The notes below the pieces were generated by a model. That model was not told the DNA's origin. It searched no databases and saw only the letters and a program-made list of their open reading frames with translations. A DNA stretch of 64,000 nucleotides from Cupriavidus necator A5-1 (GTDB lineage: Bacteria; Pseudomonadota; Gammaproteobacteria; Burkholderiales; Burkholderiaceae). This document shows, piece by piece, positions 29,580 to 38,105 of this stretch (position 1 is the stretch's first letter; every line of letters starts with the position of its first letter). The stretch is taken from the NCBI RefSeq assembly GCF_000744095.1, contig NZ_JQLI01000008.1, positions 1,178,001 to 1,242,000 on the forward strand, read 5' to 3'. The position numbers and the translations under genes are program-made.

Positions 29580-29838
29580 GCCACCGGCTGACTTGTCCAC
29601 AGGCCTGTGCCCGGTAGCGTTGCATCCGGGCATAGCCCCCTGTTGGTACGCCTTGTGCTAGACCTCTGCGGCTTCGCACGGCTGCAGGCGCCGGAGTATC
29701 ATGCGGACGCCGCGCCGGCAGGATCTGCCGCGCGCGGCAGCTGACAGGCAATAAGCAGCCAGTCAGCGCCGGATAACCAACCACAATCGCGGCGGCTGCT
29801 AACTGCGCGGCCCGCCCGGAGCACAGGGAGCAGAACAC

Positions 29839-31140
29839 ATGGCGAATGGCGAGGACGCGGGATTCCTGCCCAAATGGCGGCTCAAGACCGAAGGCGTGAT
29901 CGGGCCCGACGAGCGGCTGCCGGCCGGGCAGACGCTGCTGGCCGGCATCCAGCACGTGGTGGCGATGTTCGGCTCGACCGCCATCGCGCCGATCCTGATG
30001 GGCTTCAACCCCAATATCGCCATCCTGTTCTCCGGCATCGGCACGCTGATCTTCTTCCTGTGCGTGCGCGGCCGGGTGCCCAGCTACCTGGGTTCCAGCT
30101 TCGCCTTTATCGCCGTGGTGATCGCCGCCACCGGCTATGCGGGCAACGGTCCCAACCCCAATATCCCGGTGGCGCTGGGCGGCATCATCGCCGCGGGCGC
30201 GCTGTACACGGTGATCGGGCTGGTGGTGCAGGCGGCCGGCTACGCCTGGGTGGAAAAGCTGATGCCGCCAGTGGTGACCGGTGCCGTCGTCGCGGCCATC
30301 GGCCTGAACCTGGCGCCGGTGGCCGTCAAGGCGGTCAGCGGCGCGGCGCTCGATACCTGGGTGGGCCTGCTGACGGTGGTGGCCGTTGGCCTGGTGGCGG
30401 TGCGCGCGCCCGGCATGATCGGGCGCCTGCCGGTGCTGATCGGCGGTCTGGCCGGCTACCTGGCCTACTACCTGGGCACCAACGTGATGGGGCTGGGCAA
30501 GTCGATCGACTTTTCCGGCGTGGCTGCGGCCAGCTGGTTCGGCACGCCGGCGTTCACCGCACCGGTCTTCGAGGCCAGCGCGATACTGCTGATCGCCCCG
30601 GTGGCGATCGTGCTGGTGGCCGAGAACCTGGGCCATATCAAGGCCATCGGGGTGATGACGGGGCGCAACCTCGACCCGTATATCGGCCGCGCCTTTATCG
30701 GCGACGGCATCGCCACCATGCTGTCGGCCAGCGGCGGCGGCACCGGCGTGACCACCTACGCCGAGAACATGGGCGTGATGGCGGTCACCAAGATCTACTC
30801 GACGCTGATCTTCGTCGTGGCGGCGGCGGTGGCCATCTTGCTGGGCTTCTCGCCCAAGTTCGGTGCGCTGATCCTGACTATCCCGGGCCCCGTGATCGGC
30901 GGGCTGACCATCGTCGTGTTCGGCCTGATCGCGGCCACGGCAGGGCGGATCTGGGTGCAGAACAAGGTGGACTTTTCCAGTTCGCGCAACCTGATCACGG
31001 TGGGGGCCACGCTGACCGTGGCCGCCGGCGACCTGACGCTCAAGCTGGGCGGCATGACGCTGGGCGGCATCGGCACCGCTACCTTCGGCTGCATCCTGCT
31101 GTACCACCTGCTGGGTGAAGGCAACCACGAGGAAGGCTGA
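29839..31140 (+). CDS. NCS2-family uracil/xanthine permease (UraA/RutG type)
   Basis: 433 residues, inner membrane proton-nucleobase symporter with about 14 predicted helices. The signature block TYAENMGVMAVTKIYST matches UraA/RutG-type carriers, and the conserved glutamate of VAENLGHIKAIG is present. It starts MANGEDAGFLPKWRLKTEG with a cytoplasmic N-terminus containing the usual LPAGQTLLAGIQHVVAMFGST. Uracil is the best guess for substrate; xanthine or another base is possible. It stands alone, 259 bp after the ComEA-like gene. Confidence 0.9.
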   Translation: MANGEDAGFLPKWRLKTEGVIGPDERLPAGQTLLAGIQHVVAMFGSTAIAPILMGFNPNIAILFSGIGTLIFFLCVRGRVPSYLGSSFAFIAVVIAATGYAGNGPNPNIPVALGGIIAAGALYTVIGLVVQAAGYAWVEKLMPPVVTGAVVAAIGLNLAPVAVKAVSGAALDTWVGLLTVVAVGLVAVRAPGMIGRLPVLIGGLAGYLAYYLGTNVMGLGKSIDFSGVAAASWFGTPAFTAPVFEASAILLIAPVAIVLVAENLGHIKAIGVMTGRNLDPYIGRAFIGDGIATMLSASGGGTGVTTYAENMGVMAVTKIYSTLIFVVAAAVAILLGFSPKFGALILTIPGPVIGGLTIVVFGLIAATAGRIWVQNKVDFSSSRNLITVGATLTVAAGDLTLKLGGMTLGGIGTATFGCILLYHLLGEGNHEEG

Positions 31141-31215
31141 GTGGCTGCGCCAGGCCAAGGCAGGCGGCGCGTCCGGCGCAAAGCCCGCCTGCCGGCGAGG
31201 GAAAGGGGTCTGGAT

Positions 31216-31221
31216 TACAAT
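31216..31221 (+). promoter_or_regulatory. Possible -10 of cysM
   Basis: TACAAT lies 27 bp before the cysM ATG. The leader would be about 20 nt with no ribosome site visible. Confidence 0.3.
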
Positions 31222-31248
31222 GGCCGGCGACATCGATCCCCGACACCC

Positions 31249-32151
31249 ATGGCCTACAAGACTATTGAAGACACCATCGGCAATACGCCGCTGGTCAGAC
31301 TGCAGCGCATTCCCGGTGCCGCCAACGACGCGCGCGGCAATGTGATACTCGGCAAGCTCGAAGGCAACAATCCCGCCGGTTCGGTCAAGGACCGCCCGGC
31401 GGTGTCGATGATTGCCCGGGCCGAAGCCCGCGGGCGTATCAAGCCGGGCGACACGCTGATCGAAGCGACCTCCGGCAATACCGGCATTGCGCTGGCCATG
31501 GCGGCCGCCATCCGCGGCTACAAGATGGTGCTGATCATGCCCGAGGACCTGAGCCTCGAGCGCCGCCAGAGCATGGCGGCCTATGGTGCGGAAATTATCC
31601 TGACCCCGGTCAAGGGCGGCATGGAATACGCCCGCGACCTGGCCGATGCGATGGAGCGCGAGGGCAAGGGCGTGATCCTCGACCAGTTCGCCAACCCGGA
31701 CAACCCGCAGGCGCACTACGAGGGCACCGGCCCGGAGATCTGGCGCGATACCGACGGGCGCGTCACGCACTTCGTATCGGCGATGGGCACCACCGGCACC
31801 ATCACCGGCGTGTCGCGCTACCTGAAGGAGCAGAACCCGGCGATCCAGGTCATCGGCGCGCAGCCGGCCGAAGGCTCGCGCATCCCGGGCATCCGCAAGT
31901 GGCCCGAGGCGTATCTGCCCAAGATCTACGATGCCAGCCATATCGACCGCACCGAGCCGGTGAGCCAGTCCGAGGCCGAGCATATGGCCCGCCGCATGGC
32001 GGCCGAAGAGGGCATCTTCTGTGGCATTTCCGCTGCGGGCGCGCTTTGCGTGGCGCTGCGTATCGCCGAGGAAGTGGAGAACGCCACCATTGTGTTCGTG
32101 GTGTGCGACCGCGGCGATCGCTACCTGTCGACCGGCGTGTTCCCGGCCTGA
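31249..32151 (+). CDS. cysM: O-acetylserine sulfhydrylase B (cysteine synthase CysM)
   Basis: 300 residues, fold-type II PLP enzyme making cysteine (or S-sulfocysteine from thiosulfate). The PLP lysine is K47 in NPAGSVKDRPA, with EATSGNTGIALA and the phosphate loop GTTGTITGV also visible. It matches CysM rather than CysK by its start (YKTIEDTIGNTPLVRLQR), NPAGSVKDRP and RRQSMAAYGAE. A perfect 15-bp bidirectional terminator follows, shared with mltB. Confidence 0.95.
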   Translation: MAYKTIEDTIGNTPLVRLQRIPGAANDARGNVILGKLEGNNPAGSVKDRPAVSMIARAEARGRIKPGDTLIEATSGNTGIALAMAAAIRGYKMVLIMPEDLSLERRQSMAAYGAEIILTPVKGGMEYARDLADAMEREGKGVILDQFANPDNPQAHYEGTGPEIWRDTDGRVTHFVSAMGTTGTITGVSRYLKEQNPAIQVIGAQPAEGSRIPGIRKWPEAYLPKIYDASHIDRTEPVSQSEAEHMARRMAAEEGIFCGISAAGALCVALRIAEEVENATIVFVVCDRGDRYLSTGVFPA

Positions 32152-32168
32152 TCCGGGCAACGCGGCAA

Positions 32169-32202
32169 GCAAAAAGGCCTCGCGCGTGCGAGGCCTTTTT
32201 GC
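32169..32202. terminator. Bidirectional rho-independent terminator between cysM and mltB
   Basis: GCAAAAAGGCCTCGC and its exact complement 15 bp long with a GCGT loop. A/T runs on both flanks serve both strands. Confidence 0.92.
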
Positions 32203-32220
32203 TTTGTGGGCGCGCCGGCG

Positions 32221-33327
32221 TCAGCCCATCGCCGCCTTTACCGCCTCGCCCAGCTGGTACACCGCCAGCGCATAGAAGAAGCTGCGGTTGTAGCGTGTCA
32301 GCACATAGAAGTTGCGCAGCCCCAGCAGGTACTCCGTCGGCTGGTCCGGCGTCGGCAGGTCCACCACCAGCACGCCGGTCTCGCCTTCTCGCGCCGGGTC
32401 GATCGGCTCGTCCACGCGCAGGCCGGCGCGGGTCAGCTGGTTGAGCGTGCGCGTCGGCCACGGCTCGCCGTCCGCTGCCGCGGTAGCAACGCCAAGGCTG
32501 CCGGCATCGCCGGCAATGCGCCACACCACCGGGCGCCCCGGTTCCCAGCCGTGCAGCTGCAGGAAGCGCGCCACGCTGCCGATCGCGTCGGTCGGACTGT
32601 TGCGCAGATCGGTGCGGCCGTTGTTGTCGTAGTCAATGGCGTATTCGCGCAGGCTGGTCGGCATGAACTGCGGGATGCCGATCGCGCCCGCATACGAGCC
32701 CAGCACCGAGTACACGTCGGTGCGCGTGTCGCGGCACCACAGCAGGTAGTCCGCCAGCTGATTGCGGAACAGCGCGCTGCGCGCGTCGCGGTTGGGCGTG
32801 TCCGGGTAGTCGAAGGCGAGCGTGGACAGCGAGTCGAGCACGCGAAAGGTGCCCATGTCGCGGCCATAGATCGTTTCCACGCCGATGATGCCGACGATGA
32901 CCGAGGCCGGCACGCCGAATTCGGCTTCGGCGCGGCGCAGCGTGTCGCGGTTGTCCTGCCAGAAGCGCACGCCCGCATTGATGCGGATCGGCTCGATAAA
33001 GCGCGAGCGGTAGGCGCGCCAGCTTTTGCGGCCGGAGGTCGCGGGCGGCATGATCAGCCGCACCACCGTCGACGAATAGACCGCCTGGCCGAACCAGTCC
33101 TGCAGCGTGTCGCGGTCAAAGTTGTGACGCGCCACCATCTCGTCGATAAAGGCGCGGGTTTGCGGGTTGTCGCGGTAACGGCCGGGTTCGATTTCTTCCT
33201 CGCGCACGCTGACGCGGCGCTTGCCGGCGGCGAGCAGGCTGGGGGAGAGGCCGCAGAGTCCGAGTGCGGCAGCGGAAAGCGCGGCGCCCAGCAGGGGGCG
33301 TCGCAGAGAGCGCTGGGTGTCGGTCAT
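32221..33327 (-). CDS. mltB: Membrane-bound or periplasmic lytic murein transglycosylase B
   Basis: 368 residues. Cleaves peptidoglycan to 1,6-anhydromuropeptides. A signal sequence (LGAALSAAALGLCGLSPSLLAAG) starts the protein. The catalytic glutamate is E151 in GIIGVETIYGRDMG, and the family block YAGAIGIPQFMPTSLREYAIDYD follows. There is a Cys at about residue 25 (ALGLCGL), but it does not sit in a clear lipobox, so lipid anchoring is uncertain. Start ATG 33325-33327 has AAGGA upstream. Confidence 0.93.
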   Translation of the reverse strand: MTDTQRSLRRPLLGAALSAAALGLCGLSPSLLAAGKRRVSVREEEIEPGRYRDNPQTRAFIDEMVARHNFDRDTLQDWFGQAVYSSTVVRLIMPPATSGRKSWRAYRSRFIEPIRINAGVRFWQDNRDTLRRAEAEFGVPASVIVGIIGVETIYGRDMGTFRVLDSLSTLAFDYPDTPNRDARSALFRNQLADYLLWCRDTRTDVYSVLGSYAGAIGIPQFMPTSLREYAIDYDNNGRTDLRNSPTDAIGSVARFLQLHGWEPGRPVVWRIAGDAGSLGVATAAADGEPWPTRTLNQLTRAGLRVDEPIDPAREGETGVLVVDLPTPDQPTEYLLGLRNFYVLTRYNRSFFYALAVYQLGEAVKAAMG

Positions 33328-33485
33328 GGTGTCCTTTGCAAGTCGCACCGAGTATAGCGGATGCCACTGCAGCAGCAGCCCGCCGGGCCGTCGCAACCGC
33401 AAGAACGTGGGGTGGCACGCCGATGGGTCGCTGGCCCGTGCCTGTGCTAACGTAGCGCTTGGAGACAACCTTGCGACGATAAGAG

Positions 33486-34409
33486 ATGCCGACAGGCTAT
33501 TACACGCACCCGGAGTTCCAGCGGCACGAGATGGGGCATTTCCATCCCGAGTGCCCGGAGCGCCTGCAGGCGATCGAGGATCACCTGATTTCGCACGGCC
33601 TGGATGGGCTGCTTGAGCGTCGCGAGCCCACGCCCGCCACGCGCGAACAGCTCGAACGCGTGCACCGGCCCGACTATGTCGATTCGCTGGAGAGCGCCAG
33701 CCCTGCCAGCGGCTACTACCCGATCGACCCGGATACCACGATGAACAGCCATACGCTCGCCGCGGCAAAGCTGGCCGCGGGCGCAGCGGTGGCGGCCACC
33801 GATGCTGTGATCGCGGGCGAGCTGGAAAACGCGTTCTGCTGCGTGCGCCCGCCCGGCCACCACGCCGAGCCCGACCGCGCCATGGGCTTCTGCTTCTTCA
33901 ACAACGTCGCCGTCGCCGCGCGCCACGCGCTGGAGGCACACGGACTGGAGCGTGTCGCCATCATCGATTTCGACGTGCACCACGGCAACGGCACCGAAGC
34001 GGCCTTCCGCGGCGACGAGCGCGTGCTGATGTGCAGCATCTTCCAGCACCCGTTCTACCCGTACAGCGGCACCGAGCATATCGCGCCCAATATGGTCAAT
34101 ATCCCGCTGCCCGCGTACACCAACGGCATGGCCGTGCGCGAGGTGGTCGAGACCATCTGGCTGCCGCGGCTGAACGAGTTCCGCCCGCAGATGCTGTTTA
34201 TCTCCGCCGGGTTCGATGCACACCGCGAGGACGACCTCGGGCAGATGGGGCTGGTGGAGCAGGACTACGCCTGGATCACCCGCCAACTCGTCGACGTCGC
34301 GCGCACGCATGCGCAGGGCCGCATCGTCAGCTGCCTGGAGGGTGGCTACAACCTGAGCGCACTGGGCCGCAGCGTGCTGGCGCACCTGAAGGTCCTGATG
34401 GAACACTAG
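33486..34409 (+). CDS. Histone deacetylase family protein (acetylpolyamine / acyl-lysine amidohydrolase-like)
   Basis: 307 residues, arginase-deacetylase fold. The catalytic His pair H125-H126 lies in RPPGHHAE. Zinc ligands are D161, D163 and H165 (DFDVHHGNG) plus the Asp in SAGFDAHREDDLG. The N-terminus HPECPERLQAI is typical of class II-like bacterial members. The substrate could be acetylpolyamines or acetylated proteins such as acetyl-CoA synthetase; the sequence alone does not decide. It is followed 12 bp later by a crotonase-fold gene, likely one operon. Confidence 0.9.
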   Translation: MPTGYYTHPEFQRHEMGHFHPECPERLQAIEDHLISHGLDGLLERREPTPATREQLERVHRPDYVDSLESASPASGYYPIDPDTTMNSHTLAAAKLAAGAAVAATDAVIAGELENAFCCVRPPGHHAEPDRAMGFCFFNNVAVAARHALEAHGLERVAIIDFDVHHGNGTEAAFRGDERVLMCSIFQHPFYPYSGTEHIAPNMVNIPLPAYTNGMAVREVVETIWLPRLNEFRPQMLFISAGFDAHREDDLGQMGLVEQDYAWITRQLVDVARTHAQGRIVSCLEGGYNLSALGRSVLAHLKVLMEH

Positions 34410-34421
34410 GAGACCCTCGCC

Positions 34422-35225
34422 ATGGCCGAGAACGATGCACGCGTGGATGCGCCGCTGCTGACCGAATCGCGCGATGCCGCTGGCGTGGCGCGCCTGACCA
34501 TGAACCGCCCGCAGGCTTTCAATGCCTTGTCCGAAGGGCTGCTGGACGCGCTGACGGAGGCGCTGGCGCGGATCGCTTCGGACGACTCCGTGCGCGTGGT
34601 GGTGCTGGCCGGCGCCGGCAAGGCGTTCTGCGCCGGGCACGACCTGCGCGAGATGCGGGCCTCGCCCTCGCACGACTACTACCGCCGGCTGTTCGACCGT
34701 TGCACGCGCATGATGATGGCGATCCAGAAGATGCCGCAGCCCGTGATCGCGCGCGTGCAGGGGATTGCCACCGCGGCCGGCTGCCAGTTGGTGGCGATGT
34801 GCGACCTGGCGGTGGCGGCCGATGACGCGCGCTTTGCGGTATCCGGCGTCAACCTGGGGCTGTTCTGCTCGACGCCCGGTGTGGCGCTGTCGCGCAACCT
34901 GCTGCGCAAGCAGGCGATGGAGATGCTGCTGACCGGCGACATGATCGACGCCGCCACCGCGCGCGAGCGCGGGCTGGTCAACCGGGTGGTGCCCGCCGAC
35001 CAGCTGGACGACGAGGTGGCGCGCCTGGCCGCCAGCATCTGCGCCAAGCCGGCCGCCGCGGTGGCAGCCGGCAAGGGGCTGTTCTACCGCCAGCTCGAGA
35101 TGGGCATTGAGGCTGCCTACCAGCTTGCCGGCCTGACCATGGCCTGCAACATGATGGACGACTCGGCGCTGGAGGGCGTGCAGGCCTTTATCGACAAGCG
35201 CGCGCCCTCGTGGCGTGGATCATAA
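34422..35225 (+). CDS. Enoyl-CoA hydratase/isomerase family protein lacking both canonical catalytic Glu
   Basis: 267 residues, crotonase fold. CoA-binding and oxyanion-hole segments AGAGKAFCAGHDLREM and GIATAAGCQLVAMCD are clear. In classical hydratases two glutamates activate water (in GCEL and QPEI). Here the equivalents are Q122 (GCQL) and G142 (VSGV), so ordinary hydratase action is doubtful. The sequence resembles the ECHDC3-like group, whose substrate is not settled. It probably forms an operon with the upstream deacetylase. Confidence 0.88.
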   Translation: MAENDARVDAPLLTESRDAAGVARLTMNRPQAFNALSEGLLDALTEALARIASDDSVRVVVLAGAGKAFCAGHDLREMRASPSHDYYRRLFDRCTRMMMAIQKMPQPVIARVQGIATAAGCQLVAMCDLAVAADDARFAVSGVNLGLFCSTPGVALSRNLLRKQAMEMLLTGDMIDAATARERGLVNRVVPADQLDDEVARLAASICAKPAAAVAAGKGLFYRQLEMGIEAAYQLAGLTMACNMMDDSALEGVQAFIDKRAPSWRGS

Positions 35226-35239
35226 GCAACTTACAAGGC

Positions 35240-35264
35240 CTTTATATGCCGGGAAGGTATAAAG
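35240..35264. repeat. Inverted repeat CTTTATA...TATAAAG upstream of metN
   Basis: Perfect 7-bp arms (35240-35246 and 35258-35264) with an 11-base spacer, about 130 bp before metN. It could be an operator or part of a promoter. Confidence 0.35.
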
Positions 35265-35332
35265 ACATCGGTAAAAAGTCGTTTATGGTATGAAGCGGAT
35301 CGCTTAAAATACGCGCTTCACAAAAATAACGT

Positions 35333-35378
35333 GCGGCAACAGCGCTGGAGACCTCCGCGACTGTTGCCGTTTTCTTTT
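35333..35378 (+). terminator. Terminator-like hairpin in the metN leader (possible attenuator)
   Basis: CGGCAACAG (35334-35342) and CTGTTGCCG (35361-35369) form a perfect 9-bp stem. The apical part can pair further (GGA/TCC). TTTTCTTTT follows, ending 13 bp before the metN ATG. It lies downstream of the TAAAAT -10-like hexamer at 35305-35310, so it would be transcribed in the leader. Confidence 0.6.
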
Positions 35379-35390
35379 GGTCACCTTTCC

Positions 35391-36425
35391 ATGATCGAAT
35401 TGCAAGGACTGTCGCAGCGCTTCCCGGGCGCGTCAGGCGACGTGCATGCATTGCGGGACGTCAGCCTGTCGATTGCGGCGGGCGAGGTCTTCGGCATCAT
35501 CGGCCGCAGCGGCGCCGGCAAGAGCACGCTGGTCCGTGCCATCAACCTGCTGAACCGGCCCACCAGCGGCCGCGTGATCGTCGCCGGCCAGGACCTGACC
35601 GGGCTGGACAACGGCGCGCTGCGCCTGGCACGCCGCGAGATCGGCATGATCTTCCAGCACTTCAACCTGCTGTCGTCGCGCACCGTGTATGACAACGTGG
35701 CGCTGCCGCTGGAACTGGCCGGCAAGCCCAAGGCGGAAATTGCCGCCACCGTGCTGCCGCTGCTGGACCTGGTCGGCCTGTCGGCGCTCAAGGACCGCTA
35801 CCCGGCTCAGATCAGCGGCGGGCAGAAGCAGCGCGTGGGCATTGCGCGCGCGCTGGCGAGCAAGCCCAAGGTGCTGCTGTCGGACGAAGCGACTTCTGCG
35901 CTCGACCCTGAAACCACCCGCTCCATCCTCGACCTGCTCAAGCAGATCAACCGCGACCTGGGCCTGACCGTGGTGATGATCACGCACCAGATGGAAGTCA
36001 TCAAGCAGGTCTGCGACCGCGTGGCCGTGCTCGAAGCCGGCCAGGTGGTGGAGACCGGGCGCGTGATCGACGTGTTCCTGCGCCCGCAGCATGACGTCAC
36101 CCGCGCCATGATCGGCGACGTGATTTCGCAGGAACTGCCGGCGAGCGTGCTCAAGCGCGTGGAGAGCCGGCTCGGCAACGGCCGCGACCACGTCTACCGC
36201 CTCGCCTTCACCGGCGAGGGCGTGGACCAGCCGGTGCTGGCCCAGGCGATCCGCCGCTATGGGCTGGACTTCAATATCCTGCACGGCCATATCGACGAGA
36301 TCCAGGGCCAGGCCTTCGGCTCGCTGGCGATCATGGCCACCGGCGAGCTGGCCGACGTGAAGGCGGCGATGGAATACCTGCAGGCGCAAGGCGTCGTGGT
36401 GGAGGAGTTCGAGCATGTGGTCTGA
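35391..36425 (+). CDS. metN: Methionine ABC transporter ATP-binding protein
   Basis: 344 residues, ATPase of the D/L-methionine importer MetNIQ. Walker [10 protein letters not shown] is at 38-46; signature [15 protein letters not shown], Walker [16 protein letters not shown] and the H-loop MITHQ follow. The C-terminal ACT-like (C2/NIL) domain, about residues 260-344, is the site of methionine inhibition in E. coli. metI overlaps its end by 11 bp. No clear ribosome site precedes the ATG; a hairpin with a T-run sits just upstream. Confidence 0.96.
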   Translation: MIELQGLSQRFPGASGDVHALRDVSLSIAAGEVFGIIGRSGAGKSTLVRAINLLNRPTSGRVIVAGQDLTGLDNGALRLARREIGMIFQHFNLLSSRTVYDNVALPLELAGKPKAEIAATVLPLLDLVGLSALKDRYPAQISGGQKQRVGIARALASKPKVLLSDEATSALDPETTRSILDLLKQINRDLGLTVVMITHQMEVIKQVCDRVAVLEAGQVVETGRVIDVFLRPQHDVTRAMIGDVISQELPASVLKRVESRLGNGRDHVYRLAFTGEGVDQPVLAQAIRRYGLDFNILHGHIDEIQGQAFGSLAIMATGELADVKAAMEYLQAQGVVVEEFEHVV

Positions 36426-37068
36426 GATGTCTGACCTGTTCCTGACCTCGTTCAATGAGACGCTGCTGATGGTGGCGATCTCGGGCGTGGTGGGCTCGCT
36501 GCTGGGCGTGCCGCTGGGCGTGCTGCTGCACCTGACCAACCGCGGCGGCGTGCTGTCGCACCCGCTGTTCAACCGCACCATCGGCGTGGTGGTCAACGCG
36601 GTGCGCTCGATCCCGTTCATCATCCTGCTGGTGGTGGTGATCCCGTTCACGCGCTTTATCGTCGGCTCGTCGATCGGCACCACCGCGGCAATCGTGCCGC
36701 TGACCATCGCGGCGATCCCGTTTATCGCGCGCCTGGTGGAAAGCGCGCTGCGTGAAGTCGACAAGGGCCTGGTCGAGGCTGCGCAGTCGATGGGCGCGAC
36801 CACCGGCCAGATCGTGTGGAAGGTGCTGCTGCCCGAAGCCATGCCCGGCATCGTTGCCGGCCTGACCATCACCTTTGTCAGCCTGGTCGGCTATTCGGCC
36901 ATGGCCGGTGCGATCGGCGGCGGTGGCCTGGGCGACCTGGGCATCCGCTATGGCTACCAGCGCTACATCACCGAAGTGATGGTGGCGGTGGTGGTGATCC
37001 TGATTGTTTTCGTGCAGGCGGTGCAAAGCTTCGGCGACTGGCTCGTCCGGCGCATCAGCCACCGCTAG
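36415..37068 (+). CDS. metI: Methionine ABC transporter permease
   Basis: 217 residues with five predicted membrane helices, inner membrane channel of MetNIQ. The coupling-helix motif [22 protein letters not shown] binds MetN. The early [13 protein letters not shown] and [12 protein letters not shown] helices match MetI. The ATG lies 11 bp inside metN, indicating translational coupling. It is followed by metQ. Confidence 0.95.
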   Translation: MWSEMSDLFLTSFNETLLMVAISGVVGSLLGVPLGVLLHLTNRGGVLSHPLFNRTIGVVVNAVRSIPFIILLVVVIPFTRFIVGSSIGTTAAIVPLTIAAIPFIARLVESALREVDKGLVEAAQSMGATTGQIVWKVLLPEAMPGIVAGLTITFVSLVGYSAMAGAIGGGGLGDLGIRYGYQRYITEVMVAVVVILIVFVQAVQSFGDWLVRRISHR

Positions 37069-37101
37069 GCTCCATATTTTGTGAAACAGGAAACACACAT
37101 C

Positions 37102-37899
37102 ATGCAACGTCGCAACCTGCTGCAATGGATTCTCGGCGCCGCGCTCGGCGCCTCGCTGGCTACTGGTGCCGTGGCCCAGGAAAAGCCGATCAAGATCGGC
37201 GTGACCGGCGGCCCGCACGCCCAGATCATGGAACAGGTGAAGAAGGTCGCCGCCAAGGACGGCCTCAACATCCAGGTGGTCGAATTCAGCGACTACATCC
37301 AGCCCAATGCCGCGCTCGCCGCCGGCGACCTGGATGCCAACAGCTACCAGCACCTGCCGTACCTGGAAGCCCAGATCAAGGACCGCGGCTACAAGTTCAC
37401 GCATGTAGCCTATACCGTCACTTTCCCGATGGGCGTGTACTCCAAGAAGATCAAGTCGCTCGACCAGCTCAAGCAGGGCGCGCGCGTGGGCGTACCCAAC
37501 GACCCGACCAACGGCGGCCGCGGCCTGCTGCTGCTGCAGAGCAAGGGCGTGATCAAGCTCAAGCCCAACGCCGGCCTGAAGGCGACGCCGCTGGATATCG
37601 TCGAGAACCCCAAGAAGATCCGCATCGTCGAGCTGGACGCCGCGCAGCTGCCGCGCTCGCTGGATGACCTGGACGCCGCCGCGATCAACGGCAACTATGC
37701 GGAATCGGCCGGCCTGTCGCCGACCAAGGACGCGATCGCCATGGAAGGCCCGAAAGGCCCGTACGCCAACCTGATCGCCATCCGCGAGGCCGACAAGAAC
37801 AAGCCCTGGGTGGCCAAGCTGGTGAAGGCCTACCACTCGCCGGAAATCAAGCAATACGTCACTTCGACCTTCAAGGAGTCCGTGATTACCGCCTGGTAA
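37102..37899 (+). CDS. metQ: Methionine-binding periplasmic protein MetQ/NlpA family
   Basis: 265 residues, NlpA-type solute-binding protein. Signal peptide with cleavage after AVA (near residue 25), then KIGVTGGPHAQIMEQVKKVA and the family core EFSDYIQPNAALAAGDLDANSYQH. Unlike most MetQ proteins there is no lipobox cysteine near the cleavage site, so the product should be free in the periplasm. ATG 37102 has AGGAAAC upstream; a GTG at 37081 is in frame but less likely. Third gene of metNIQ. Confidence 0.94.
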   Translation: MQRRNLLQWILGAALGASLATGAVAQEKPIKIGVTGGPHAQIMEQVKKVAAKDGLNIQVVEFSDYIQPNAALAAGDLDANSYQHLPYLEAQIKDRGYKFTHVAYTVTFPMGVYSKKIKSLDQLKQGARVGVPNDPTNGGRGLLLLQSKGVIKLKPNAGLKATPLDIVENPKKIRIVELDAAQLPRSLDDLDAAAINGNYAESAGLSPTKDAIAMEGPKGPYANLIAIREADKNKPWVAKLVKAYHSPEIKQYVTSTFKESVITAW

Positions 37900-38012
37900 G
37901 TCGAGCGTTTCATCCAATCAGACGATCCCCGCAAGCCCCGGTTTGCGGCACAATCGTCGGACGGCTGGGGTCTGCCGGGCTATGCCCGGCATCATTTTGC
38001 CGATAAAATAGT

Positions 38013-38020
38013 ACGATCGT
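38013..38020. promoter_or_regulatory. Palindromic operator candidate upstream of etfB
   Basis: ACGATCGT within GTACGATCGTTCGAA. It lies about 33 bp before the TATAAT at 38053-38058. This style of palindrome resembles TetR-family fatty-acid regulators of betaproteobacteria, but the assignment is inference. Confidence 0.35.
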
Positions 38021-38052
38021 TCGAAAAACAGGGAAGCCGCCAGCCCGGTGGT

Positions 38053-38058
38053 TATAAT
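38053..38058 (+). promoter_or_regulatory. -10 element of etfBA
   Basis: Consensus TATAAT lies 48 bp before the etfB ATG. The -35 is poor, which would fit activation or repression at the palindrome upstream. Confidence 0.5.
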
Positions 38059-38105
38059 GACGAGCGAACAAAATTTCTGACTACAGCTATCAGTGGAGTG
38101 AGCGC

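Noticed and set aside
29482-32172. 896-codon minus-strand frame under the permease and cysM
   Set aside because: Antisense shadow; His/Gly/Arg-rich and covers three recognised genes.
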